Positions 43,571 through 51,390 of a DNA stretch of 64,000 bases are shown here, piece by piece. Position 1 is the first letter of the stretch, and each line of letters begins with the position of its first letter. The position numbers were made by a program, and so were the translations under genes. Source of the DNA: Lactiplantibacillus songbeiensis (GTDB lineage Bacteria; Bacillota; Bacilli; Lactobacillales; Lactobacillaceae); contig NZ_BJDL01000021.1 in the NCBI RefSeq assembly GCF_005405125.1, forward strand, positions 26,984 to 90,983, in the 5' to 3' direction. The notes below the pieces were generated by a model, which searched no databases, had not been told where the DNA came from, and was given only the letters and a program-made list of their open reading frames with translations.

Positions 43571-43819
43571 TTAGTCAGCTGGTATTAACCAATCGTTGGC
43601 TAAAAGTTGATGGAATCTTTTACTTAGTGGCACCCAAAGTTGGGACTTAGCAATATGATGAGCTGTTTCCCAAAACAAGGGATCGGCTAATTGCTCTAGT
43701 CTGAGATTGACTTTAACATAGTCACCAGTCTCGGTTTCGACAATGATGAGTGGATATAAAACTTTTATCAATCTAACGGGGTTAATTGTTTTAATTTTAG
43801 GGTCAGTATCTAGTAGCAT
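43571..43819 (-). CDS. Small conserved-type protein of unknown function
   Basis: Not recognised; 82 aa, soluble, mixed helix and strand (VLYPLIIVETETGDYVKVNLRLEQL). There is no signal peptide or Cys motif. The gene is believable because AAGGAG precedes ATG 43819 at ideal spacing. A 43482-43512 inverted repeat lies just beyond its 3' end on the other side, without a T run. No neighbours suggest a role. Confidence 0.6.
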   Translation of the reverse strand: MLLDTDPKIKTINPVRLIKVLYPLIIVETETGDYVKVNLRLEQLADPLFWETAHHIAKSQLWVPLSKRFHQLLANDWLIPAD

Positions 43820-43925
43820 GTGGACCACTCCTTATGCCATTTCTATAACCTTAGTTTACTAGTGAAGCATTAAGTTAGAATTGACGGTCGTCAAGAAGTC
43901 GGCTACAAGTTAGTCCCAATAATAT

Positions 43926-43967
43926 AAAATGGCCGCAGAAGCTAATTTCTGCGACCATTTTTTATTT
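43926..43967. terminator. Intrinsic terminator, mainly for the minus-strand oxidoreductase
   Basis: AAATGGCCGCAGAA pairs with TTCTGCGACCATTT (one mismatch) with T-rich sequence on both sides. Confidence 0.75.
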
Positions 43968-43973
43968 GGCTAA

Positions 43974-44918
43974 TTAAGCCTTTTGATGAACATCGATAAT
44001 CAATTTCCCGGCACTGTGACTATTTTCACTGTGACGGTGAGCAGCTTGTAAACCTTCCGTGGTGAATGGAAAGACTTGGTCAATGACCACTTTGAGATGG
44101 CCTTGAACAACTAAGTCACCAAGAATCGCTAACTCACGGCCGTTTGGTTGTAACCACCAAGTTGACACGGCAGGACCTTGCTGCTGTTGAACCTCGGTCG
44201 GCTGACCATCGATGGTAACAAGCTGGCCGCTGGGCTTTAAAATCGCCAGTCCGTCATCAATCGCGTTGATCGTATCAAAAACAGCATCGTAATCATGCAA
44301 TACGTCTTTGATATCAGTTGTGTGATAGTCAATAATATGATCGGCACCAAGTTGCTTGAGTAAGTCGGCATGATTGGCACTGGCCGTCGTCGCGACTTCG
44401 GCCCCCAAATACTTAGCCAATTGAATAGCGACTAAGCCAACGCCACCAGCCCCAGCTTGAATCAAGATCTTCTCACCAGCCTGGATGTTTAACCGGTCAT
44501 AAATGACTTGATAGGCGGTTAAGCCCGCTAACGGCAAGGCCGCTGCTTGTTCAAATGAGAGTTCCGCTGGCTTTAACGCGAGCTTATCTTCTTTGACGGC
44601 TGCGTATTGCGCGTAAGTCCCACGGCGACCATCCTTGTAAATGTCTGGACGGGCAAAGACGGCATCGCCAACTTTAAATTGGGTCACTTGAGCCCCCGTG
44701 GCGACAATCGTACCGGCAACGTCCCAGCCTAGCACAACGGGCATTTGCCAATCGAACATGCCTTTTAAAAAGCCTTGGCGTGCTTTCCAGTCGATCGGAT
44801 TGATACTGGTCGCTTGTACGGCGACTAAAACTTCATCGGCTGAAATCGCTGGTTTGGCAATGGTCGCCATTTGTAGTTCTTCAGGGCCACCATATTGGTT
44901 AATGATCACTGCTTGCAT
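43974..44918 (-). CDS. Zinc-independent MDR-family NADP-dependent oxidoreductase (quinone reductase-like)
   Basis: Medium-chain dehydrogenase/reductase of 314 aa. A GroES-like N-terminal domain (MQAVIINQYGGPEEL...NPIDWKARQG) is followed by a Rossmann domain with IQAGAGGVGLVAIQLAKYLGA. Structural and catalytic zinc Cys residues are absent, placing it in the quinone oxidoreductase subgroup. It reduces quinones or alpha,beta-unsaturated carbonyls with NADPH. ATG 44918 is used because GAGGATTTA precedes it; the frame is open another 32 codons upstream but crosses the promoter. A perfect 17-bp palindrome lies at 44935-44951. Terminator downstream. Confidence 0.88.
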   Translation of the reverse strand: MQAVIINQYGGPEELQMATIAKPAISADEVLVAVQATSINPIDWKARQGFLKGMFDWQMPVVLGWDVAGTIVATGAQVTQFKVGDAVFARPDIYKDGRRGTYAQYAAVKEDKLALKPAELSFEQAAALPLAGLTAYQVIYDRLNIQAGEKILIQAGAGGVGLVAIQLAKYLGAEVATTASANHADLLKQLGADHIIDYHTTDIKDVLHDYDAVFDTINAIDDGLAILKPSGQLVTIDGQPTEVQQQQGPAVSTWWLQPNGRELAILGDLVVQGHLKVVIDQVFPFTTEGLQAAHRHSENSHSAGKLIIDVHQKA

Positions 44919-44934
44919 CGTTAAATCCTCCACT

Positions 44935-44951
44935 TTACTAATATTTAGTAA
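44935..44951. promoter_or_regulatory. Perfect 17-bp palindrome operator upstream of quinone oxidoreductase gene
   Basis: TTACTAA-TAT-TTAGTAA, 17 bases before the start codon. TTACT/AGTAA symmetry is typical of HxlR/YodB-class operators that respond to quinones and electrophiles. Confidence 0.65.
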
Positions 44952-45020
44952 GCGTATCATTAATACTAAATAGTTCCAAAGATTTAACCTTATTGCTTGA
45001 AAAATAATCATCATGATTAG

Positions 45021-45422
45021 TTAGTTTTTAGGTCGCCAGAAGGTCGTCACGGTTTGTTTCGTTGTGAGATTGTATTGAATTGCCAGCCGTAGTAGGTCGT
45101 AATTTACCGGGTGGTCGTACTTTACTTGCCACAACATCTTCGTACAATGATCGCCAGCAGCTTCTATCTGGTCTCTGAACTGATCTAACGTGACCAGTTC
45201 TAAGGCGATGTTGAAATGCGGTTTAGCGATACTGAACCCAACCATAAAAGAACCGTGGTCGATGAACATCGGCTGGTTCCAAGCAAAGCGTGGGGTTAGG
45301 TTAGGAAAAGTTTCGGTGACCCAATTTAGTACGGTAATCAATTGATCACGCTGATGCTCATCAGTCATGGCATCAGTAAATTCGCTAAAAGGTTCTAATT
45401 TGGGTTGTAGCATGACAGGCAT
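45021..45422 (-). CDS. DUF1801/YdhG-type protein (frataxin-like fold)
   Basis: Small soluble protein of 133 aa. The pattern FTDAMTDEHQRDQL...LTPRFAWNQPMFIDHGSFMVGFSIAKPHFNIAL is the DUF1801 family, whose Bacillus member YdhG is described as a frataxin-like iron chaperone. C-terminal ALELVTLDQF and TFWRPKN also fit. The start is preceded by GAGGTCC. It lies upstream of, and in the same direction as, the quinone oxidoreductase gene but is separated from it by that gene's operator region, so it is probably transcribed separately. Iron binding is inferred from family only. Confidence 0.75.
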   Translation of the reverse strand: MPVMLQPKLEPFSEFTDAMTDEHQRDQLITVLNWVTETFPNLTPRFAWNQPMFIDHGSFMVGFSIAKPHFNIALELVTLDQFRDQIEAAGDHCTKMLWQVKYDHPVNYDLLRLAIQYNLTTKQTVTTFWRPKN

Positions 45423-45495
45423 AGTTCAGGACCTCACTTTTAAGTTGATGTCGTTAGTGTAGCGAAACCGCTTACGAGTGTCAATTAAAGCTGCA

Positions 45496-45541
45496 TAAAA
45501 AGCCGCCGCAATTGGGGAGGGGTTCCCAATCGTGACGGTTC
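45496..45541 (-). terminator. Intrinsic terminator, minus strand
   Basis: On the minus strand ACGATTGGG pairs with CCCCAATTG, extended by CCGTC/GGCGG, and is followed by five T. It fits the end of a short minus-strand transcript such as that of the 51-aa ORF. Confidence 0.65.
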
Positions 45542-45626
45542 AAGATAATGCTTTAGCTAATGGTTCAGTTTTTGTTAGTGCCTTAATTGTTATATAAGTT
45601 GCCAGCTGACGGTGTTGCACAGCGGA

Positions 45627-45782
45627 CTAGTTTAGCGCCAACTGATACTGCCAAGTCCTTGGCTGTTTGGTCGTATAGGCAATTGGTGTCGAATAGACTC
45701 GTGTTGATTGCGATTGTGATGTACTCGTGATGGTATAACGTTGTGGCAAGGTGGTCACTGAAGTTGAATTAGGTTTAAACAT
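45627..45782 (-). CDS. Possible 51-aa small protein
   Basis: Short ORF starting ATG 45782 after AAGGAAC at good spacing and ending TAG 45627. The product (MFKPNSTSVTTLPQRYTITS... ending WQYQLALN) is Thr/Ser/Gln-rich, with no membrane helix, Cys or known motif. Support is the ribosome binding site and a properly oriented terminator about 90 bases downstream. Function unknown; it could also be fortuitous. Confidence 0.45.
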   Translation of the reverse strand: MFKPNSTSVTTLPQRYTITSTSQSQSTRVYSTPIAYTTKQPRTWQYQLALN

Positions 45783-46008
45783 AGGTATCAGTTCCTTTCG
45801 TAATTGAATGACTTTAGTTTACTTGGAAAGTGACGTTGGCACTACTTAGTTTTGATAAGCGTTAAATAAGAATTTCTTAGAAAGTGATTTATAGTTTGGT
45901 ACCAGATAGGTTAAATTAGTTAGGTTACGAACCTTTAAATGCCCCTTTAGTGACGAACTGCCTAGAATATAAGGTGTTCCAAAAACAAACTTGAAGGGGG
46001 CAGGCAGC

Positions 46009-46365
46009 ATGAGTGCAACGTTAAAAACACGCTTGGCTGCGAAGAATACGATTCAGGAGTTGTTGCAACGGTTATTGCGGCGACCCACACCGTCAGTTGA
46101 GCTTTTAGATATTATCGATGTTTTGACTGAGATTAATCAAAAAATCGATACCGCCAATGAACCGGCCATCATGGTGACGCACTTAGTCACTTATATTCGG
46201 TGTACCACGTCGGGTGGTCAGGTGGTCTTTACTAGTGATGAGGCGCGTTTAATCACACAATTAAGTGAGTTTGGTCACTTAGCGAGTCAAATGGACCAAA
46301 ATGACACGGATTCAGCGGATAAGGCCCAGTTTTATGGCTGTTTTGAGGCCATTCCAAAACATTAA
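46009..46365 (+). CDS. Enterocin A-type bacteriocin immunity protein, orphan
   Basis: Small cytoplasmic helical-bundle protein of 118 aa. The pattern LLDIIDVLTEINQKI, then LVTYIRC...VVFTSDEARLITQLSEFG and DKAQF parallels the enterocin A immunity protein (ILEVLQKVYLKL..., LVNYL...FTEYQEELIRNLSEIG..., DKSQF). Such proteins protect against class IIa (pediocin-like) bacteriocins by binding the receptor-toxin complex at the mannose PTS. ATG 46009 follows GAAGGGGG. No bacteriocin structural gene or transporter is nearby, so it would protect against bacteriocins of others. Assignment by remembered family pattern. Confidence 0.7.
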   Translation: MSATLKTRLAAKNTIQELLQRLLRRPTPSVELLDIIDVLTEINQKIDTANEPAIMVTHLVTYIRCTTSGGQVVFTSDEARLITQLSEFGHLASQMDQNDTDSADKAQFYGCFEAIPKH

Positions 46366-46534
46366 TAGCTGTCAGTATCAATACGAGCTTAGTCAATCCG
46401 GACTGAACCCGTATTTTTTAGTATACAGTTTTTCGATAACTCATTATTTAAACTAGGCATTATACATCTTGATAGGTCGGTTGTATGATAAGACCATTGG
46501 AAATTAAACAATTGATAAATCGGAGTGATAAGAA

Positions 46535-47176
46535 ATGAAAAAAGTCTTAATTGTCGGCGCGCACGGTGCGACTGCTCAAATTGTGACCGCCCGCTTGTTA
46601 GCCGAAACTGACGATCAACTGGTCTTGTATTTACGGCAGAGTCGGCGGTTGGCACAATATGCCGATAATGCCCGGGTCACGCTTGTCGATGGTGATGTTA
46701 GTGACATTGAAAAGCTGACGGCCGCAATGGCTGGGGTTGACGTGGTTTATTCCAATATTGGTGGCGTCGACTTAGGGACCCAGACTAAGCATTTGTTAAC
46801 CGCGATGCAACAAGCTCACCAAACACGATTGATTTTTATGAGTGCGCTCGGGGCGCATCATGAAGTGCCCGGGAAGTTTGGCGACTGGAATGAACAGGCC
46901 ATCCATGACTTCTTGCCTGGTTTTCGAGAAGCGGCGCAATTATTAGCCACGTCTAAACTGGACTATACGGAAGTTCGGCCAGCTTGGTTAACGAATACGG
47001 ATGAGATCGATTATGAAACCACGACCTTGGCAGACGGCTTTAAAGGTACCGAAGTTTCACGTGCCAGTGTGGCTGATTTTATGATTAAAGTGATTGCCGA
47101 TCCGAGCCTGTATCGGCGTGAGAGTATTGGGTTGGATAAGCCTGGGACTGATGGCGACCAACCAAGTTGGCTGTAA
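46535..47176 (+). CDS. NAD(P)H-binding SDR-type protein (NmrA-like)
   Basis: Atypical short-chain dehydrogenase of 213 aa. The nucleotide motif is VLIVGAHGATAQIVTARLL (GxxGxxG-like, with Ala), followed by LVDGDVSDIEKL and YSNIGG. The canonical Tyr-x-x-x-Lys is not obvious, as in NmrA/YwnB-like proteins that bind NAD(P)H and reduce or sense. The C-terminal SRASVADFMIKVI is typical. The start follows GGAGTG. It is directly followed by a second SDR gene, 20 bases downstream, so the two form an operon. Confidence 0.83.
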   Translation: MKKVLIVGAHGATAQIVTARLLAETDDQLVLYLRQSRRLAQYADNARVTLVDGDVSDIEKLTAAMAGVDVVYSNIGGVDLGTQTKHLLTAMQQAHQTRLIFMSALGAHHEVPGKFGDWNEQAIHDFLPGFREAAQLLATSKLDYTEVRPAWLTNTDEIDYETTTLADGFKGTEVSRASVADFMIKVIADPSLYRRESIGLDKPGTDGDQPSWL

Positions 47177-47196
47177 TTTGAAAGGATGATTAATTA

Positions 47197-47934
47197 ATGA
47201 TTAAAGATAAAGTTGTCATTATTTTTGGTGCTAGTAGTGGGATTGGCGCCGCAACAGTTAAAAAGTTAGCTGAAGGCGGGGCTAAATTAGTGATTGCGGC
47301 CCGACGAGCGGAGCGGTTAACAGCCTTAGCCGAGTCGTTGGCTGGTGCCGAAATTGTCACGCAAGCCGCTGATGTAACTAAACGTGATCAAGTCCAAGCT
47401 GTGGTTGACTTAGCTTTAGCTAAATTTGGCCGTATTGATGTTGTCTTTAACAATGCCGGGATTATGCCCCAAGGTAATTTGGCCTTACGCCAATATGATC
47501 AATGGCAACGGATGCTGGACGTGAATATTATGGGTGTGTTGAATGGGATTGGTGCCGCATTGCCAACGATGCAAAAGCAGGGTGATGGCTTAATCATCAC
47601 TACTGATTCAGTGGCTGGCCATGTCGTTTATCCAGGTTCAGCGGTCTATAACGGGACTAAATATGCCGTCCGGGCGATTATGGAAGGTTTACGGCAAGAA
47701 GAAAATGATCATGGGATTCGGTCAACCATCATCTCACCCGGGATGGTGAATACCGAATTGATGCATACCGTGGGTGATCCGCAATTGGAAAGCCAATTAG
47801 AAGCAGCAGCCAAGCAGCCCGGTGTTGGCTTGCAAGCTGAAAATGTGGCGGATGCGGTGGCTTATGCCATTGATCAACCTGCCAGTGTCGCCATCAGTGA
47901 AGTCTTGATTCGGCCTAGTCGACAAGAAGTTTAG
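47197..47934 (+). CDS. SDR family oxidoreductase (classical)
   Basis: Classical short-chain dehydrogenase/reductase of 245 aa. The TGxxxGxG equivalent is FGASSGIGAAT, followed by NNAG in VVFNNAGIMPQG. The catalytic Ser is in TTDSVAGHVVYPGS and the YxxxK in VYNGTKYAV, all present. The Arg residues in IAARRAERL suggest NADPH. Substrate unknown; homologues are annotated as ketoreductases or serine dehydrogenase-like enzymes. Start after GAAAGGATG. It is the second gene of a two-gene operon ending in a terminator at 47965. Confidence 0.9.
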   Translation: MIKDKVVIIFGASSGIGAATVKKLAEGGAKLVIAARRAERLTALAESLAGAEIVTQAADVTKRDQVQAVVDLALAKFGRIDVVFNNAGIMPQGNLALRQYDQWQRMLDVNIMGVLNGIGAALPTMQKQGDGLIITTDSVAGHVVYPGSAVYNGTKYAVRAIMEGLRQEENDHGIRSTIISPGMVNTELMHTVGDPQLESQLEAAAKQPGVGLQAENVADAVAYAIDQPASVAISEVLIRPSRQEV

Positions 47935-47963
47935 AAAAGTTAGCGACAATTAAATAAGATTAT

Positions 47964-48008
47964 GGCGTTTACCGATTATGAAGATTAAAATCAGTAAACG
48001 TTTTTTAT
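47964..48008 (+). terminator. Intrinsic terminator
   Basis: CGTTTACCGAT pairs with ATCAGTAAACG (one mismatch, one wobble), followed by six T. Confidence 0.75.
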
Positions 48009-48130
48009 TATGTAATGATGGCGTAAATCAATATCATTAATTGTGTCTATAGATTATCTAAGTGTTCAGGGTATAATTAAAATTAAAAATAGAAATTATA
48101 ATGAGTTTAATATTTGTCAGGGGTGGTTAG

Positions 48131-49126
48131 ATGTTACTAGCTATTTCAGGGGCTATTTTTCTAGGATGGTTTTGTTCACGATTCTTTGGTGCGATAGGAT
48201 ACTGGGCTGGTCCGTTGTTTCTTGCTATTATGGCACTTCAAGCAGTTGGTCGAATGTTACGGCTATTTTGGCAATGGCAACTAACTATTTGGGGGCTCAG
48301 TATCACGGGGACAATGATTGTGGTAATCATTGTCGTATTAGCTAAAACCCATGATCGCTGGGGAGCTAAATGTGCTATTTGTGGGCAGGTTTTACATATC
48401 GGTCAGACATTGTATTTAAAAGATGGTCATATTTGTGCAATTTGTGCCGGAAAAGTTGGATTGAAGCCAGATTCAATCGGCAATAAAGCTGCTTCAATTT
48501 TAACAGTCGACCATGTCAAAGCGTCTCAACAGGCGGGCCGGACGATTGATGCCACTGAATTTTGGCAGCACCATCAAACGCGCATTAAGGAGCGGGAGGA
48601 AGCACGGACAGCGGAGTATCATCAGTTAAAAACTTATTTCAAACAACATCATACGGCTCGATACGGCAGCTTATATTTTGATGATCAATCGAAAAGGTTA
48701 TTTTTTGATGAAACGTTAAAAAACATTATTTATAAATATGTTTATCGGGTTTACGATTATCGCGATCTAATTGACTATCAAGTTAAACAACATAATGTTG
48801 ATATTATTGAGCACACTAAAGTCGTTGGTGCGTTTGTTAATGGTGGCTATTATCCTGGATATGAAAACGATTCGGTAACACCGACAGTTTCAGAGTACAA
48901 AGTTGTTTTGTATTTTTCACAAGAGCGTGAGGAAACGATTACTTTGGTTGATGGACGTCTTAAAAAGGATAGTTTACGTTGGGCATGGGCTCAGCGACGG
49001 ATGAAAAAGCTGTGTGCTAGTTTTGACCATGTGATTGATATTGCTAATCATGATTTAGCTGCAGAAAATGCTAAACACACACACTATTATCATAAAAATT
49101 TCAAAATGACTTCAAGGCCACATTAA
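48131..49126 (+). CDS. Membrane protein with zinc ribbon, unknown function
   Basis: 331 aa, not assigned a function. Two or three N-terminal membrane helices (residues about 1-70) are followed by a Cys4 zinc ribbon, Cys81-x2-Cys84 and Cys102-x2-Cys105 (CAICGQVLHIGQ...HICAICAGKVG), like DUF4428. The remainder is a cytoplasmic domain rich in Tyr, His and charged residues with strands (YGSLYFDDQSKRLFFD, VSEYKVVLYFSQ). The architecture matches lactobacillus/enterococcus proteins annotated DUF4428 or as SHOCT-less phage-regulated membrane proteins. ATG follows AGGGGTGG. Base composition is somewhat AT-rich. Confidence 0.65.
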   Translation: MLLAISGAIFLGWFCSRFFGAIGYWAGPLFLAIMALQAVGRMLRLFWQWQLTIWGLSITGTMIVVIIVVLAKTHDRWGAKCAICGQVLHIGQTLYLKDGHICAICAGKVGLKPDSIGNKAASILTVDHVKASQQAGRTIDATEFWQHHQTRIKEREEARTAEYHQLKTYFKQHHTARYGSLYFDDQSKRLFFDETLKNIIYKYVYRVYDYRDLIDYQVKQHNVDIIEHTKVVGAFVNGGYYPGYENDSVTPTVSEYKVVLYFSQEREETITLVDGRLKKDSLRWAWAQRRMKKLCASFDHVIDIANHDLAAENAKHTHYYHKNFKMTSRPH

Positions 49127-49225
49127 CGTTATTGGGACAGAATTGGGTTGGATCTGTTAAACGGACGGTTAATCGTTTCCAAAATGAGCTGAATATGGCT
49201 GTTAGTAGTAGGAGGACTCCAATAT

Positions 49226-49897
49226 ATGGTAGAGTTAGATTTCAAAAGAAGAAATTATCCTATAGTGTTCATTTTATTTGTTGCTGGATATATGGGAGCA
49301 ATTTTTCTTGATTATCATCTCAATTGGTTGACAATGCTTACGGCTGGAATAGTTAGTTTGATAATACTATATGGTTTTTCAAATTTAAAACTGTTTTTCC
49401 AACCGTTGTCTTCACCTAAATTGCGAATATTGTTAAAATATGCGCTTTTGTTGTTTGTTTTTCAGCTGGTGCTTGTCTCGTGTATAAGTCTCATTTATCC
49501 TCAAGGTCTGACGTCAGTCAACAATGCGCCATTAAATAGCAATGCAAGTGGGATAGATTCTTATCCTTTAATCGAAAGAATATGGATAATCTTTACAATT
49601 ATGATATCTATAGTTGGCGAGGAAGTTGGAATGGCCTCAATTTCAGTACCACTGATTCACTTACTGTCGCAAACGAAACTAAAAAAATTTGCGTGGCCTA
49701 TTGTCAATATAATGGGTTGTATACTATTTGGTTCTTTGCATATTCCACACTATCATTTTAATTTGATTTATCCCTTAATAGTTGGTATTACCCGTTATCC
49801 AATGACGGCTTCGTGGCGGCCTGCAAATACGCTACGGAGTTCAATCTATATACATTGGCTCGCCGATTCTGTATTGATTATCGGCACATTAATTTGA
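49226..49897 (+). CDS. CPBP-type intramembrane protease homologue
   Basis: Membrane protein of 223 aa, 6-8 helices. The three CPBP (Abi/CAAX protease) motifs are visible: GEEVGMAS (EExxxR position), FGSLHIPHYHFN (FxxxH) and HWLADSV (HxxxD). The Arg of motif 1 is not found at its normal place (Ala/Met instead), which may affect activity. In lactic acid bacteria such proteins are tied to bacteriocin self-immunity or to prenyl-protein processing, but no bacteriocin genes adjoin it. ATG follows AGGAGG. Local sequence is AT-rich. Confidence 0.75.
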   Translation: MVELDFKRRNYPIVFILFVAGYMGAIFLDYHLNWLTMLTAGIVSLIILYGFSNLKLFFQPLSSPKLRILLKYALLLFVFQLVLVSCISLIYPQGLTSVNNAPLNSNASGIDSYPLIERIWIIFTIMISIVGEEVGMASISVPLIHLLSQTKLKKFAWPIVNIMGCILFGSLHIPHYHFNLIYPLIVGITRYPMTASWRPANTLRSSIYIHWLADSVLIIGTLI

Positions 49898-50187
49898 ATT
49901 AGGCGCCATCCAACTAGGCTTTTTTTATAATCATCCTTATTTTTGATTTAATAAAAACAAAAGGGCACCGGTCGCTGTGTAGTAAGCTGAAGTACACTAA
50001 GAAGTTAGGCAAATTTTTATTTCATCGAATACACAACCAGATTAGGCGTAGAAATTGATCAAGACGTTATATCTAACCGAGACAAGGGTACGGATAAGAA
50101 CCAAATGTCGGATATCTAATAAATCTAAATGTTTGATATTTTAGATCTGTTCATGTTAAGTTACTTCAAAAGTTGTGATAATCTAAC
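49898..50187. other. Gene-free stretch before the broken antitoxin
   Basis: AT-rich; no open frame with a ribosome binding site, no clear hairpin and no promoter pair seen. Confidence 0.4.
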
Positions 50188-50448
50188 ATTAAAAATATCG
50201 AAGAACGAAAAGTTGTTGCTATGGGTGGATCGTTAGTTGTAACGATTCCGAGTAAAATGGCTGAGCAACTATAGCCGACAAAGAAAAGCAAGGTAAAGAT
50301 TGAAATGCCAACTGATGATAAATTAACGATTGTAAAGGCAGAACCTAGTGAACTGACAACAACTGATCCAAAGTTTTTGGCTGCAGCACAACGCGCTAAA
50401 GACAAGTATGCTGAAACATTGAAGATGCTTAAAGAAAGTGATGAATAG
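50188..50448 (+). pseudogene. AbrB/MazE-type antitoxin, interrupted by a nonsense codon
   Basis: Reading frame 50188-50448 gives KNIEERKVVAMGGSLVVTIP then SKMAEQL, a TAG stop at 50272-50274, and PTKKSKVKIEMP with a C-terminal helix ending LKMLKESDE. GGSLVVTIPSKMAEQL is the SpoVT/AbrB swapped-hairpin fold of MazE/AbrB-type antitoxins. One in-frame TAG breaks it, and the expected ATG start is ATT. No intact toxin follows; only a short open stretch (YDLNTYLFFNKAFLDE) after 50450 could be a remnant. Confidence 0.75.
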
Positions 50449-50619
50449 ATGTGTATGACTTAAATACGTATCTGTTCTTTAACAAAGCTTTTTTGGACGA
50501 GAAGCATATCTGAAAATCAAGGAAATTCAGCATTGTATTCATTAAATTGATTAACCGCCACTGCTCTAAATTTGTGAAGCGTCTGTGATAGCTAAAAAGG
50601 CTAGAATCAAAATAAGTAA

Positions 50620-50662
50620 GTGGTGTCAATTACCAATCAGTGGCGATTGACACCCTTTTTTT
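50620..50662 (+). terminator. Intrinsic terminator without a live upstream gene
   Basis: GGTGTCAAT pairs with ATTGACACC, followed by seven T. Probably the end of the former antitoxin/toxin transcript. Confidence 0.75.
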
Positions 50663-50760
50663 GTACTTTAGGCCGAGTTGAGCTCGTAAGGCATGCGAAA
50701 CAAAAACTTGAGACGCTGGCCAGTACATAGGGCTTGTAACCCTGGAGTAGAAGTCTGGTA

Positions 50761-51300
50761 CTAGTGATGTTGATGGGTCGCAAACCGAGCGACCGTCTGA
50801 CCTAAGTAGCGCGGTGATTCGACTAAACCGCGGTTCACCCAGTTGACGGCCATATTGATAACGGCACCTGAAAAGAATTCTAAGTAATAAGGTTCGTTTA
50901 AGCGCGAACTATGTCCCCCGATGCGATCCTGTTTGATTAGTAGCTGGAAGACGGTCTGAAACGTTTGTAGCAGCACGTCTAGCTTGTCATTACGAATTAA
51001 GAGGCGGTAGGTGTTAGCTTCCGACTTGGTGAGCTCGAAGTAATGGGTCATGAGATCAGCGAGATTAACTTTTGAATTCTTCGGCAACCGGCGGAGATAG
51101 GACAACATACTTTGGGTTTGATAAGCTAAAATAATCTGATTGAAATTTTGATAATGGCGGTAGAAGTAAGTCCGTGAGACCTGGGCACGTTGGCAAAGCT
51201 CCGTAATGGAGATGGCGGCCATGGGTTTTTGCATCATCAATTCTAGTAATGCTCGGTAGATGGCTTTTAAGTTCTGTTGTTTGCGGGCTTGTGGATTCAT
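50761..51300 (-). CDS. TetR/AcrR family regulator of the adjacent MFS transporter
   Basis: Regulator of 179 aa. The N-terminal HTH reads ISITELCQRAQVSRTYFYRHYQNF (about residues 33-56), and the C-terminal region is of the TetR_C type seen with DhaS-like regulators in Firmicutes. ATG 51300 is the best start given AAAAGGAG; the ORF also has an ATG at 51312. It is divergent from a DHA2 MFS gene with 90 bases between them that contain a 9-bp inverted repeat, the usual repressor-pump arrangement. Confidence 0.87.
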   Translation of the reverse strand: MNPQARKQQNLKAIYRALLELMMQKPMAAISITELCQRAQVSRTYFYRHYQNFNQIILAYQTQSMLSYLRRLPKNSKVNLADLMTHYFELTKSEANTYRLLIRNDKLDVLLQTFQTVFQLLIKQDRIGGHSSRLNEPYYLEFFSGAVINMAVNWVNRGLVESPRYLGQTVARFATHQHH

Positions 51301-51332
51301 AGGTAACAACATCTCCTTTTCTGTAACCTAAA

Positions 51333-51366
51333 GCTAGTTTATCGTCATCGGGTCACCTAAACTAGC
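51333..51366. promoter_or_regulatory. Inverted repeat operator between tetR and MFS genes
   Basis: GCTAGTTTA (51333-51341) and TAAACTAGC (51358-51366), perfect 9-bp arms 16 bases apart, in the divergent promoter region. Confidence 0.65.
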
Positions 51367-51390
51367 GATAACACTTAAAGGGGGATGACC

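Noticed and set aside
48043..48345. 100-codon ORF overlapping the zinc-ribbon membrane protein
   Set aside because: Out of frame with the well-supported gene at 48131; its translation has no domain features.
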